A stretch of DNA of 64,000 nucleotides, from NCBI GenBank assembly GCA_018857735.1, contig JABMCL010000509.1, forward strand, positions 956,001 through 1,020,000. The letters run 5' to 3'. Each line of letters begins with the position of its first letter. The first letter of the stretch is position 1. Positions 11,650-22,995 of this stretch are shown one piece after another. The notes beneath the pieces were generated by a model. That model searched no databases and was not told where the DNA came from. It saw only the letters and a program-made list of their open reading frames with translations. Source of the stretch: Alviniconcha marisindica (lineage: Eukaryota; Mollusca; Gastropoda; Provannidae). The position numbers and the translations under genes are program-made.

Positions 11650-12450
11650 TGCTTTTTTTCCTTCTCAATAACAGCAGACCTGTTAAAGGTAGTTTGATGC
11701 ATGTGCAAGACTAACTGTGACATAAAGCAATGCATCTGTAGGAAACACGGACTTGAATGCACATCTGGTTATGGAGAGTGCTGTGGTGTCAGCTGTTCCA
11801 ACTCCCTGAGGAACATATATATAGACATACTTCTCTAGACATGTAGGCTTTTCATGCATTTGTTGACAAATAATAACAATCCTCAGTACTCTGGAAAATA
11901 GTCACATTTTAAAAAAGGTGCTTTCAGATGGGCTTATCATAACACAATGTGCATGAATTATATTTGTTTGTTTCGTGTCTAGCAGGCCAACAAAACTCAT
12001 AATCAAGGATATCTTTATACCATGTCCAGAGCCTCCGCTAAAAAAAAAAAAGGTGCCCTACCACATACCGGCTAAAACTGAGCACTCTGTTTGGCCTGCT
12101 GGAGATACTCTGTACCCTGGGTCCATAAGCAAGTGGACGCTCTGACTAATCAAGATTGCCTCATGTGTTGATCAGCAGGCAAAACTGTGAAAATTTTCAC
12201 TGCAAGCACCCCCCCTCCCCCCCAAACACACACACACAAATGAATAGGTCCCAAAGTATGAGTGCTGACTGCAAAATACCAGACCATTCCATTTCTGATT
12301 GGATAGATCAGCTTTGCTGTACAATTTTCCCGCTTCACTTTTATTTTAGATCTATCTGTAACAATATGACACAACAAAGCATATAGGGCACATTATTAGG
12401 CCTAGGTAATGTTGACTCTACCAGCTGATTGATGGTTGGTACCGCAATTC
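11650..12450. other. No gene recognised
   Basis: Contains a poly-A tract (12,040) and a C-rich/CA stretch (12,210-12,240). No supported exon. Confidence 0.5.
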
Positions 12451-12469
12451 AATATGTTGTTTATGTGTT

Positions 12470-12620
12470 GTTTTGTGGCTTGACAAAGGGGACTTCACCA
12501 AAAATTTGCATACTGTGTATCCTTGTCAAAATAAATAAGCTTTCGTTTGAACCTTTTTGTGTTTGGATCTTGTTTTAGAATGCTAGCAGTCATTCTGTTT
12601 CAGATCATTTTGTATTATTT
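12470..12620 (+). repeat. Penelope-like element terminal fragment
   Basis: Matches the sequence at both outer ends of the inverted pair in the tetraspanin intron (47,800-47,890 plus; 41,745-41,880 minus): a hairpin-like AAGGGGACTTCACC, then AAATTTGCATA, then a block ending GAATGCTAGCAGTCATTCTG. A more decayed copy is at 27,630-27,780 and a short one at 838-880 (minus). Confidence 0.6.
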
Positions 12621-13800
12621 TTATACGGAATTGTCATTTTATTTTTTAATCGCCGGTACCTCATACTGATAATTTTAAGTCTTGCGGAGGCTTTGATGTC
12701 ATTTGTACTATTGTAGACTGTTTTTCTTTGACTGTTCCATAGATATTGCTAATATCTTTCAAATGAGATCCAACATGCTGTGGTTTGTTTTTTTGTTTTT
12801 TCAGCCGTTTGTTTACACGATAACGTCATGAAATCAATACTAAGCAATTACGCAGAGCCACACACACTTCTAACTTCTGCAATATGTAGAGGTGGTCCTT
12901 GTGAAAGTATTACAGCAGAGAAACTTTGTGTACCCATTTGTTTTGGGTCATATTTAATTTTGTAACAGGCCTACCACACTATTACAGTATTAGCTGTTTA
13001 GTATTAGGTCTTGTGTTTGAAAGTGCCATATGTTTTGCTTTCTTACTATGCTACTTAAAAATCCTTTTAATACTCACAGCTATAAAACACATCTACAGAG
13101 TTGGCAGGGCTGCCAACCACCAGAGTAATACTGACATAGTCAAGAACTACGAGAATAGGCCTTTGAATAAACCTATTGTGTACAACTAAAAGTGACATTG
13201 TCTGACAGAACTGAACCCAGAACTCATAATGATATGTAGAAAGGACACAGGGTATCACATGTAAAGTAGAATGTTTCTGCACAGCTGCCATTTCACATTA
13301 GACTTGACCCTTTAAAACTGCCCAGGGACCCTCTAAAAGTTGTAGCAGGGAGTCCCTGGGACCTCCTTAAAATACTTGCTAATGGGAGCCCTGTCAGCCA
13401 CTGGATTTATAGTGCAGAATCTTACTTGTTTGCAAATCTTCACCTAAGCCGCTGGCTTTACCCCAGCCACAAACTGCCAGCAATATAACTATTTCAAAGA
13501 CACAGACAGATTTCTGCATGTAGGTACTCAGAGACTTTACAGAGTTCCCAGTGGAGCACAAAAGCACAACATACTTACAGTAGAACTTTTCTACATTATA
13601 ATATTCAAATTCGTAAGTACTCTTGCTGTAATTTACACATGAACACAGCCTGTAGTTTTACCCTATGATGATGAGTTCAGGACTCACCATGAAAGAGCAA
13701 TTTCTTGATCCCTAAATAGGTTTTGCTTTTATCTTTCAATTCGCTCTCACAAGTCTCGGTGCCACAATGTAATTTATTTTATTTTTTGTCTCTCTCTTCT
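12620..13800. other. No gene recognised
   Basis: Right part of the 4.6 kb element up to 13,393, then unassigned AT-rich DNA. On the minus strand an AATAAA (complement of 13,773-13,778) lies beyond the minisatellite and could be a distant polyadenylation signal for CDC26. That is speculative. Confidence 0.35.
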
Positions 13801-13814
13801 TTACCATCATCTCA

Positions 13815-13925
13815 CAGCCACCAAACTGTGACTTGAAAACTGTTCCATTAATCAAATTTTGACTTGGAAACTGTTCAACCAATCAAATTGTGACTTGGAA
13901 ACTATTTGCTCAAATTGGGACTTGG
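13815..13925 (+). repeat. Short tandem repeat, about 33 bp unit, three copies
   Basis: Three diverged copies of CAAATTGTGACTTGGAAACT, immediately beside the larger minisatellite. Confidence 0.7.
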
Positions 13926-15205
13926 AAAGTGGACTTGGGACTGTGGAAGAAACGCATACATTGGTGTGGAAAGTGAAAGGGCTGTGAGTGTGAAAGAAAC
14001 ATATATATACATCAGTGTGAAAGGTGGAAGGGCGGTGAGTGTGAATGAAATACAAATATCAGTGTGGAAGGTGGAAGGGCTGTGAGTGTGAAAGAAACAC
14101 ATACATAAATGTGGAAGGTGGAAGGGTGGTGAGTGTGAATGAAACACAAACATCAGTGTGGAAAGGTGGAAGGACTGTGGAAAAAACACATGGAGACATC
14201 AGTGTGGAAGATGGGAGGGCTGTGGAAGAAACATACATCTGTGTGGAAGGTGGATGGGCTGTAGAAGAAACACATCAGGTGTGGAAAGTGGGAGGATGTG
14301 GAAGAAATATATCAGGTGTGGACGGTGGGAGGATCATGGAAGAAACACATCAGTGTGAAGGGTGAGAGGGCTGTGGAAGAAATACATCAGTGTGAAAGGT
14401 GGGAAGATCATGGAAGAAACACATCAGAGTTTAGAGTGGAGGGGCTGTGGAAGAAACACCTCAGTGTGGAAGGTGGGAGGGCTGTGGAAGAAACACATCA
14501 GTGTGTAAGATGGAAGGGCTGTGAAAGAAACACATGTGAAAGGTGGATGGGCTGTGGAAGAACAGTTTGAATGGTGAGAGGGGTGTGGAAGAAACACATC
14601 AGTATTGAAGGTGAGAAGGGTATGGAAGAACCACTCACATCAGTGTGGAAGGCAAGAGGGCTGTGAAAGAACAGTGTGGAAGGCAAGAGGACTGTGGAAG
14701 AACAGTGTGGATGGTGAGAGGGCTGTGGAAGAAACACAGTATGGAAGCTCAGACTAGTGAGAGGGTTGCATAATAATGAAGATTAAGAACAATGTGGAAG
14801 GTGAGATGGCTGTGGAGGAACAGTGTGGAAGGTGAGAGGGCTGTGGAAGAACAGCTTGGAAGGCAAGAGGGTTGTGGAAGAACAGTGTGGAAGGTGAGAG
14901 GGCTGCAGAAGAACAGTATGAAAGGCAAGAGGGCTGTGGAAGAACAGTATGGAAGGCAAGAGGGCTGTGGAAAAATAGTGTGGATGGTGAGTGGGCTGTG
15001 GAAGAACTGTAGAAGGTGAGAGGGCAATGGAAGAACAGTGTAAAAGGTGAGAGGGCTGGGGAAACAGTATGGAAGGCAAGAGGCCTATGGAAGAACAGTG
15101 TGGAATCTAAGAGGGCTGTGGAGGAACAGGTGAGACTGATAGTGCTGTTGAACTTAAAGAAACACTTACATCAGTGTGGAAGGCGGGATGGCTGTGGAAG
15201 AGGTT
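13925..15205 (+). repeat. Minisatellite, 31-37 bp units, about 35 copies
   Basis: The plus-strand consensus is built from GTGTGGAAGGTGGGAGGGC and TGTGGAAGAAACACATCA. Units on the left are about 37 bp; those nearer CDC26 (about 14,780-15,130) are mostly 31 bp and lack ACACATC. On the minus strand each unit reads TTCTTCCACAGCCCTCCC, which looks like a splice acceptor, and can encode LPQPSHLPH, the same peptide as the end of CDC26. Open frames across the array on both strands come from the repeat structure and are not called as genes. Confidence 0.9.
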
Positions 15206-15407
15206 TTGGGTCATACCCTATTCTCTGGTGTACATCTGTCCGACTTTTGTTGCCCACCACCTCTGGTGTCACAATTATGCTGCTGTTGCCACTCTCTGCT
15301 GCTGCTTTCTGTTTCTTCTGCTCCAGCTCCCGGGCCTTCTTTGCTGCCTCAAATTCTTCTAGGTCATCTATTTTCAGCTCAATTCTTGTGGGAGTTCTTC
15401 TCAACAT
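15171..15407 (-). CDS. CDC26: CDC26 / ANAPC12, anaphase-promoting complex subunit
   Basis: Small subunit of the anaphase-promoting complex/cyclosome, the ubiquitin ligase that drives mitotic exit. In known CDC26 the N-terminal dozen residues bind inside the TPR superhelix of CDC16/APC6 and stabilise it. Here the 78-residue product starts MLRRTPTRIELKIDDLEEFE, matching that conserved N-terminus, continues with a charged helix (residues about 18-38, AAKKARELEQKKQKA), and has the conserved RIGYDPKP near residues 62-69. Human CDC26 is 85 residues. The start is the ATG at 15,407, after a possible acceptor (catcttcaag). Oddity: after RIGYDPKP the tail LPQPSRLPH and the TGA come from the first unit of the adjoining minisatellite, and a strong donor (GTAAGTG, complement of 15,163-15,169) follows the stop by one base, so a 3'UTR intron or an alternative C-terminus is possible. 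The frame is intact, so a working gene is likely; a retrocopy is not excluded. Confidence 0.85.
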   Translation of the reverse strand: MLRRTPTRIELKIDDLEEFEAAKKARELEQKKQKAAAESGNSSIIVTPEVVGNKSRTDVHQRIGYDPKPLPQPSRLPH

Positions 15408-15419
15408 CTTGAAGATGGG

Positions 15420-16140
15420 GCTGTACTGGAATACACATGTGTTTCAAATTCAATTGATTATGGAATGAGTTGTAACATATTCATATCTTACATTCTTAGC
15501 ATGCACAGGGGTACAAACATTCACACTGAGAACCACACAATAGCCTGGAATCAGACTTTCCGCTGTTGGTTCCTGCATCTTTTCTGTCTTCTGCCCCTCT
15601 ACATGGAATAATAAGTTCACAAACTCTTTATTCTGCTGGAAAAGAGTTCAAATTCCTGGACTGACTTACAAAGTACTGCCATGAGACTTTCAGTCCTAAA
15701 TTCTCTGAGTCTGACATGACACCCCAAAAATGTATGTCATAAAATCATATTACTTTCATAATTTACATTCAGAACCGCTCAGAAATATGAAGTCCCAACT
15801 TTACAACAACATGAAATTTTAAAAGGGAGATAAAAACAACCCAAATAAGAACTACTTGGCAGTTGGGTGTGGTTATTTTTAGATTCCCATGAGCAAGGCG
15901 TGAGTTTGTTACGAGTATCACCCCTTGCCAACTGGTACATCTCAGGCTGCCATTCAACAGAGGCAAGTGCATGGTCATTTCACTCGACGAACATTAATTT
16001 TTAGATTTAAAAGTATGGGCGAAGAAAAATGGACAGCTGGTCAGGGGCACAAAGGCAGAACTTGTCCGTTGTAATCTATCATACTTTATTTTCCCACAAT
16101 GAGGAGCAATTTCATTAGACTGGCTTCAAAAGGGAGAAAA
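15420..16140. other. Upstream side of CDC26; no exon confirmed
   Basis: CDC26 5' non-coding exons or promoter should lie to the right of 15,407. I cannot place them from sequence alone. Confidence 0.3.
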
Positions 16141-16142
16141 AA

Positions 16143-16262
16143 TAAAGAAGAGAGAACTCGAACTTGAAAACTTTATTTTACAAGGATTGTAGTTTAGGTT
16201 CAGTCAAAAACTGTGTAACAACTAGTCCTTACTAAGCTACTGATGAGTAAATATAAAATTAC
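16143..16262 (+). repeat. Interspersed tail-type repeat
   Basis: ACTTTATTTTACAAGGATTG and the following 100 bp recur at 37,540-37,650 (same strand) and reversed at about 29,895-30,000 and 30,925-31,075. This is a retroposon-like family with four copies here; no coding part is seen. Confidence 0.65.
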
Positions 16263-16269
16263 AGGCATC

Positions 16270-16272
<3 letters not shown>

Positions 16273-16355
<83 letters not shown>

Positions 16356-16564
16356 AGAAGAAGAAGAAGAAGAAGAAGAAGAAGAAGAAGAAAATAAGAG
16401 TAAATAATGTTTTTTTTTAAAGAAGAGGAAACCAACAAAGAAAGAAAATGTAGAAGTAAATGTAAATAAAAATACTGATGAAAATATATACAAAAATAAA
16501 ATAAAGAGAGATAGAGAGAGAGAGAGAGAGACAGAGAGAGAGAGAGACAGAGAGAGAGAGAGAG
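16273..16564. repeat. (GA)n, (GAA)n and further (GA)n microsatellites
   Basis: (GA)n at about 16,273-16,352 passes into (GAA)n to about 16,391. A second (GA)n run lies at 16,506-16,564. Confidence 0.95.
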
Positions 16565-16840
16565 AATAAGAATAGACAAAAGTATAAAGACACAGGTCAA
16601 CAGCCATATTCACACTAAACACTCAGGTAAACAGCTGCTGTACTCACACTAAACACACACAGAAACAGGCACAACTCATAATAGTTGTAGCAACAACCAA
16701 TATTACACATAAATGCAGCACTGAAGACCTTGCTGCCCCACCCTAACTAATGATACAATTTGATCAAATCAATTCACATCCCAAGTATAATTTAATAACT
16801 AAGACTACATTTAAAATCATATGTTTATTTGTAAAATTAG

Positions 16841-16841
<1 letters not shown>

Positions 16842-16883
<42 letters not shown>
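16842..16883. repeat. (CA)n microsatellite
   Basis: Uninterrupted CA dinucleotides. Confidence 0.95.
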
Positions 16884-16885
<2 letters not shown>

Positions 16886-17639
16886 CAGACTCAAGTTATG
16901 AGGCTTTTGAATGTGATCCTAAGCTGCTTGACTAGTGATTTCTTCAAAGACAGTAAGCACAGCTACTCAAAGAAGAGTGGAAAATGTTCAACTTACAATA
17001 AGTGACATAAATAATCACACATGGCTACCGGCATTGACAAATTAATTCATAAAATTAATTCATCAACAGCCAACCTAACCTGCATTTTAACAAATGGCAT
17101 TGCCTATCAGTTTGTCTGTATACATATAATATATATATATATGTAAATTTTCACGAAGGATGAATATGTACACTGTACAATGTCAGAGAACACTGCTACT
17201 CTACCAGATGAACCTTTAGTTCTTGTCCCATTTGTTTTGAAATTATGTAATGTATGGCAATATTTTTCTGCTTCTGCATTCAGTTTTGTAAGTTACAAGC
17301 CAGGGACTTGAACTGTTTACTAGAAATACAAGTACTCAGACACTGAAATAGTTTGCAATACATTTCTCATTATGACTGATTCAATTAAACATCTGAACAG
17401 TGAGTGGAAGAAGATTTTTTTTCTCATAACACTGAGCCAGAGAGAGGGAGAGAGGAAGGAGGTGAGGAGGTGAGGGAGATTTGTACAATTTGCAATTTCT
17501 TCACCTACACATTATTATAGACTTGTAAATATGTATATCAACACTTTGAATATATATGGACTACTTATGATAAGTTTAATTCGGTTAATAAAAAGGAATA
17601 TTAATAATAAAGATATAAAATGGGTGTGCAGTGATTTAC

Positions 17640-17640
<1 letters not shown>

Positions 17641-17683
<43 letters not shown>
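17641..17683. repeat. (CA)n microsatellite
   Basis: Uninterrupted CA dinucleotides. The 16,900-18,340 surroundings hold no recognisable gene. Confidence 0.95.
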
Positions 17684-17686
<3 letters not shown>

Positions 17687-19671
17687 AAGTGGTAAAGAAA
17701 ATGAAGAGACTGAGCAAGAGGTTTAAAAATTATTTTTTGAGCAGGTGTTTTATGACAGTTTTAAAAGAGGAAGCAGAATCACTTCTAGACAATCTCTTTA
17801 TTTGCTTATTTAACAAAACTTTTCATAAATGGTAATAAAAATCAAGTAGACATTTAATGATTTATTCCCAATTACTTCAATACTTGTTAGTTAGTGTTAT
17901 TTTCCTCTCAGAACACAGAAGCATGCATATGAATGAAACTGAAAAGTAACTATTAACAAAATGTAAAACCACAAAACTACATCAATCACTGTGTCAGGAC
18001 TGCATTTTGCGAATTGCATTTTTTTTTTAAAGCACAATGCATGCATGCAGTTTGTGTGTGTGTGTGTGTGCATATGCGTACGAGTATGTGTGTTTTAATT
18101 GTTGTACTCTTAATCTGTGGCTGTATTTATTTGTACATCGATTTTTAAAATAAGTAGAATGCATACATACCGGTTATGTGTATATATGTGTGTGGGAGGG
18201 GGGAGGGTGTGGGGCGGGTTGGGGAGGTGTTGTTATGTGGGTGTGTAAGCGAGAGAATGAGATAGATGTATGGGTGTGCGTGTGTCTTAATAGCTGTGTT
18301 TTTAATGTGTCTAAACTGACTTACATATTTTAGCAGAGTGTATGTATATATATGAGCATGTGCCAAAAGGTGCTGCTTAGAAGGTGGACATTAGGGTGAA
18401 AAATAAAAGCAGAAAAGTCATTTAGCAAGTAACACCATTTAAAAGATAAGTCTTTTTTATATACATTTCAGGTCTTAAAAAGATAACTTGATGAAGCAAG
18501 TCTGAGAAAAAGACATTTAAAGACGGACACCTGAATCTGTCGGATGCAACACAGGACAAAATGTTTGTTTTGATTTAATCCTTGAATTTAATGATTGCTA
18601 TCAATCTGTGGGGAAAATAAACATCCATCATTTATAACAAGACAGTAAACTTAAATCAACTCAATTCACTTTTTATTTCATATTCAAAATCATAACAATG
18701 ATGTCCTGTGTTACATCCGACAGACTGCCACCTTTTATTTTTTTAATAAAATGAAAATGAAACACAACACTGAATCAAAATTAGGATGTGTTTATTAGAA
18801 TTTATGAAGCATAGTTGTTTCCATGACTGCAGCATGAAATAAGGTCATCAACAACATTTTTTTACATTTTATCTGTCGGATGTAACGATTATTGGATGGA
18901 CATAACATTTCCCATGCTCACAATACACAGCTTATAAAATAACAGTGCTGATTTCCCTACACTGCAACAAAATGTTACCAGCTGATTTAGTAGTGGTTTT
19001 AATGACTGCAGCACTAAACAAGTTGCTTGTATAGTTGTAATTTTGTCAAAGGCCCTTTTTCAGCATTTTATCTGTTGGATGTAACAACTCTATGGTGGAC
19101 ACAACACTTCCTTTCCTGTAAAACATATGCACAGCTAATAAAATCACTTAGTTTCCTACATCTGACACATTGCTGTAAATACTGAACAAGGCCGAAACCA
19201 TTATTTAAAGTAATGCACTGTCAGATGCCTCGCATATCAGAGGACACAATGGAATATGTAACACTGGACAGTCAGTATGTGACTTAGAAAAAGTACAGCC
19301 AAGTTGTCATTATTATTCTTTCATTGACAAAACAGAAAACCATGTGAATTACAAATGTACATTCACCCTAGACCCTATTGTTAACAGCAGGTAAAATTCA
19401 ATTACGAAAGACATTGATTTGGCATTCAAGTCTCACTACCTGGAATAACAACTGTAACACATTGTAAGTAACCAGAAACAGTAATGCAAAATCTGGAAAC
19501 TGATGACAAAGCATAGAGAATTTTCCATGTTAACACTAATTCTTCCCATCCTAATAAATTTAAAAGATTTGTTTTCAGTGAGTTGGCACTTCAGCATTGA
19601 GACATATCTTTATTTCTCTGCTGTTCCTAAGTACTGCAGTGCTTCCCAGGACGAATCTGGCTTCATGCTCC

Positions 19672-19746
19672 ACTAATGTTGTCCCTGCTGTGTCATAAAA
19701 AACACTTGCTCTTGCCCTTTTGGAGCATCAACCTCTTTAGCCTGAA
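19672..19746 (-). CDS. Possible terminal exon inside the 3.4 kb element
   Basis: On the minus strand an acceptor (cttttcag) at about 19,747 opens a frame AKEVDAPKGQEQVFFMTQQG that ends shortly after at a TAG. The peptide is unrecognised. It could be the last coding exon of a gene carried by the element that starts near 21,087. The call rests only on splice signal and composition. Confidence 0.2.
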
Positions 19747-19942
19747 AAGAAACATGCATGTGTACAAAATAAGGCAATATAACAACTGTTTTTGAGGATA
19801 TGTCTCCTTATTTATAGGTATGCAACTCTGGAGACCTACATGCATATAAGATATAGTGTGTGTCTGCACGCCCACGTGTGTGTGTTTTGACTTTCCCCCG
19901 AATATATATACATATCTATATCAGACATTAGGTAATATTACT

Positions 19943-20008
<66 letters not shown>

Positions 20009-20629
20009 CTGTAGTTGAAACATAATAACACAAATACCAGGTTTAAATTTCTGTTCATTTGGTCTTTTCATCCCTACTAACTTCCACCCCACCCTACATT
20101 GTGCCACAGTGTATTGTATTTTGTGTTGTATGAATTTTTTTGTCTTCATGTTGCATATTTATAGTGAATTGTCACAATAATTCTACTTTATATGCTGCAC
20201 TATATTGTATTTGTACTGCAATGCACATAAAAAAGCTACATCAGTTAAGAAATTCTATTCTGGCTTTCACTAGTTTCAGCACACACTTTAGAATGCATCT
20301 GTCCTGCTAGAAATAGAACCAAAACAACAATAACAATATGCTTTATTCATCCCAGGAAATGGGAAGGCCTGGGAAGATAAAAAAAATTTTTTTAAACATC
20401 TCCCTAATCACAATGTTAATGTCATGGTAATGCTTCTTTTCTTTTTCTTTCTTCTTCTTTTTGTTGTTGTTGTTGTGTATTTGTACAATTTGTATAAATA
20501 GATAATTTACGGCTATGCCTTTTTTAAACTCTTAGTTCACATCACAGACGGCAATAATAAACCTGTAGAGTTGCAGAAGTGTACTGAGGAGTAAGAATTT
20601 GTGTCATGGCATCATGCTGTTCCAATCGA

Positions 20630-21190
20630 CTGAACAAATGAAAAAATGCTGTCCGACAGCGGCAAATCAACTCCGAAACGTCTGCCGTCGTAAAAACGGG
20701 TATTTTCGCCATTACGAAGTAAACACTTGAACGTATAAGTTTTTCTCTTTCAGTCGAAACACTAAGAAAAAATTAGGTTCGTTGATCGAAACGTGGACAT
20801 TACTGTGCAAAATTCGGTCACTCGCGATCGAAACACTGACCTCGAAACATCCGAGAAACAGCGGGCTATCGAACGAAGACATCACTTTGAATTTGCACAC
20901 TGCCGACCGAAACCTGTTGAATAATGGTCACTTCGCTTACAATTATGAATGAAAATGCAAAAATAACGTTGTATCAATGAAAAGTAACTATTTAATCTGT
21001 CGGATGCAACATCACATTTCGATCGAAACTGTAAAAAGGTACATGACCCAAATCGAAAATTCACTCACCGTTCCTTGTTGGCACCATGTTTGAAGAGAAA
21101 GTGGGTAAACATGGCCGCGCTTTGTGCAAAAAGACCGCATTCACAAAATTGACATTTATCCCCAGAATCGGCAATTCTTCGATCGTAACG
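20630..21190. other. CpG-rich block with repeated CGAAAC
   Basis: In otherwise CpG-poor DNA this stretch has many CpG, with at least seven CGAAAC, several as GATCGAAAC. It precedes, on the minus strand, an ATG in good context, and could be the promoter region of the transposon or of a captured gene. Confidence 0.5.
21069..21087 (-). CDS. Possible first coding exon (MVPTRN) with donor
   Basis: On the minus strand an ATG in a good context (aaacATGG, 21,087-21,085) opens MVPTRN and is followed after 19 coding bases by GTGAGTGA, a strong donor. It lies at the edge of the CpG-rich block. Too short to identify. Confidence 0.25.
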
Positions 21191-21773
21191 GACTGACAGA
21201 ATAAAAACATTGAAATTTTAAACTTGAAATTGTTTATTACGAACGGAATCCAACGCTTTTATTATCACTGCTTTCAACTAAACACTGATTTTAGCAACAG
21301 CTTCTTTGTTTCACCACCCACAAGTCCGCAGTGAATAGTAGCAGACAAACGTTTTCGTCAGCATTGGAACAGGACCCAATGCGTTTCAATCAAAATAAAC
21401 ATATGTTTATTTCAATTATTCAGATTTTACAAATCGTTATGAGCCGTTTTCTCAAGCATTAAAAAGCTTTGACTATGTCCTGTCAGGCAGCAAAGGGAAA
21501 ATTGCCTAAAGAAGAAAGATGCAAACAAAACGACAACTGAAGCAGGGGCACCCGAAATGTCCACCCTTCCTTGCCGATTTTCGGCCCGGACTTGGTGTAA
21601 ATTTTCATATTTTACTAACTCAAAACTGACTTTGGGAGTCAAGTTTATCTTTATTATCTCTTTGATGCATACTCTTTCAGATAAAGTTAGGTTTCTTCAG
21701 AGAAAACTTAAACCTGAAGAAGCATTTATGACCAAAAAATGGATGGTCCTCGCCGAGCACCTTTTGGCACAGG

Positions 21774-21774
<1 letters not shown>

Positions 21775-21812
<38 letters not shown>

Positions 21813-21853
21813 GGACAGTAATACTAATAGTGTGTGTGTGTGTGTGTGTGTGT
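21775..21853. repeat. (TA)n and (TG)n microsatellites
   Basis: (TA)n to about 21,807 adjoining the transposon end, then (TG)n from 21,831. Confidence 0.9.
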
Positions 21854-22578
21854 GCGTGTGTGATTACAGTTTACACACACACACACAATTTTAGAATGAA
21901 CGCAGAGCAGTTAATCTGTGCAACTTTAATTCATGTCCCTCCACCTCCTTTCCTTTGTAGTCCAAACAGCACACACAGTATCCTTCCCCATGGTTTAGTA
22001 TTGCGGTTGATCGAAACTGCCTTCGCTCAGGCGATACCCAGTAGGCCTAACATAGCCGCAGGAACGTCCCAGTCAACAAACTTCCGCCTTACGCAGGGGC
22101 AGAGCACTCTAAAATTTCCTCTCATGGGAATGTCTATATTGCCTTTTTTACGCATAACTAATGCTGTCGCATGGTTCAGGAGCTGTGTGAGAGTCGAGGT
22201 GGACGTCCTGGACTGTCCGTCCTAACGAGCCTTCTGGTTTCCGTGGACGTAAAGATTTATTGCACCGTGCTTCGGCATTGGTCACAACTTGTCCCTAATA
22301 TGTCAACTGACATCTGAGGACATAAAGCATCACTTCATCATCATCATCAACTAATGCTGATCAATGATCTGCCACAAGACTTCAAATGGTACCATGAACA
22401 GATTGTCAAAAGTCAAAGATTAAGATACCACTACTCAAAACTCTTTTAAGTTTTGTCTGGATTTCTCGTAATTTGTTTAATTTTTCTTCCATCTGCCCAT
22501 GTTCCAAAACCCATTTTCAAATCCTCTTCTGATCATTTTGTTTCATTTCATGCCGGGGTTGTGATGTGGGCTGGGGAT

Positions 22579-22594
22579 CGGGGGGGGGGGGGGG
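22579..22594. repeat. Poly-G run
   Basis: About 16 consecutive G, one of many G/C homopolymers in this window. Confidence 0.9.
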
Positions 22595-22651
22595 TCAGAG
22601 AAACTTGCCTACATACATCACGATGATACCGACAGAAGGCTAGGCCACCAG

Positions 22652-22795
22652 CACACTCCGAGCATCGCTTTCCGGCACCTTCCTCCAAAGTTTTTGTTTC
22701 AGAAGTAAGGATGTCGTAAACCAGCGCTGGGGGGTGGGCCACAAGCACACTCCAAACTTTGAAGGAAGGTGCCGGAAAGCGATGCTCGGAGTGTG
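22652..22795. repeat. Perfect-type hairpin, 42 bp arms
   Basis: Arms 22,652-22,693 and 22,754-22,795 are inverse complements with one mismatch, separated by 60 bp. The arm core is GGAAGGTGCCGGAAAGCGAT. A diverged single copy lies at 26,031-26,071, beyond the LINE at 23,490-25,760. Confidence 0.85.
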
Positions 22796-22995
22796 GGCCA
22801 CAAGCAGACGTTTTGTCGTTTGCCCTTGTCGACCTAATCATGCTAATGGCCTATGCAGTATATGTTCAGCAGCCACACATTTAACCTTTAAAAAATATTA
22901 TCCTAAATGCAGATGCATTGTGTGCTTTAAAATAACGTACAACAAAATTTTAAACCCATCAACGTACCAGAATTTCCGCATGGGTTGTCTGCGAA

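Larger units (their letters stand above)
8793..13393. mobile_element. 4.6 kb DNA transposon with CAGGGCTCC ends
   Basis: The left end CAGGGCTCCTGTTAATG and the right end (complement CAGGGCTCCCATTAGCA) are inverted repeats. The left 400 bp matches 46,072-46,450 and the right 90 bp matches 47,560-47,625, the ends of a shorter relative. Flanking hexamers are TTAGCC and TCAGCC, a possible degenerate target duplication; a 57 bp flanking motif is itself repeated on both sides. Terminal sequence is hAT-like, but superfamily is not settled. It holds a broken zinc-finger-like gene and a Penelope-like tail, so it may be composite. Confidence 0.5.
18349..21783. mobile_element. 3.4 kb inverted-repeat DNA transposon
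   Basis: TGTGCCAAAAGGTGCT at 18,359-18,374 is repeated in exact inverse at 21,756-21,771; a TATATGAGC extension outside both copies also pairs. The interior holds five copies of TCTGTCGGATGYAAC (about 18,537; 18,710 reversed; 18,871; 19,070; 20,996), a (TA)n tract (19,944-20,005) and a CpG-rich block (20,630-21,190). No transposase was recognised, but a possible first exon and a possible last exon lie on the minus strand. Confidence 0.6.

Noticed and set aside
14045..15079. Long open frames on both strands across the minisatellite
   Set aside because: They exist because the repeat unit lacks stops in those frames; the peptides are simple repeats and the only supported protein is CDC26.
16200..16622. 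Ser/Leu-repeat frames on the minus strand
   Set aside because: Translation of the (GA)n/(GAA)n microsatellite.
21557..22225. 222-codon plus-strand frame
   Set aside because: It runs through (TA)n and (TG)n microsatellites and part of its right end recurs reversed near 47,180; no domain is visible.
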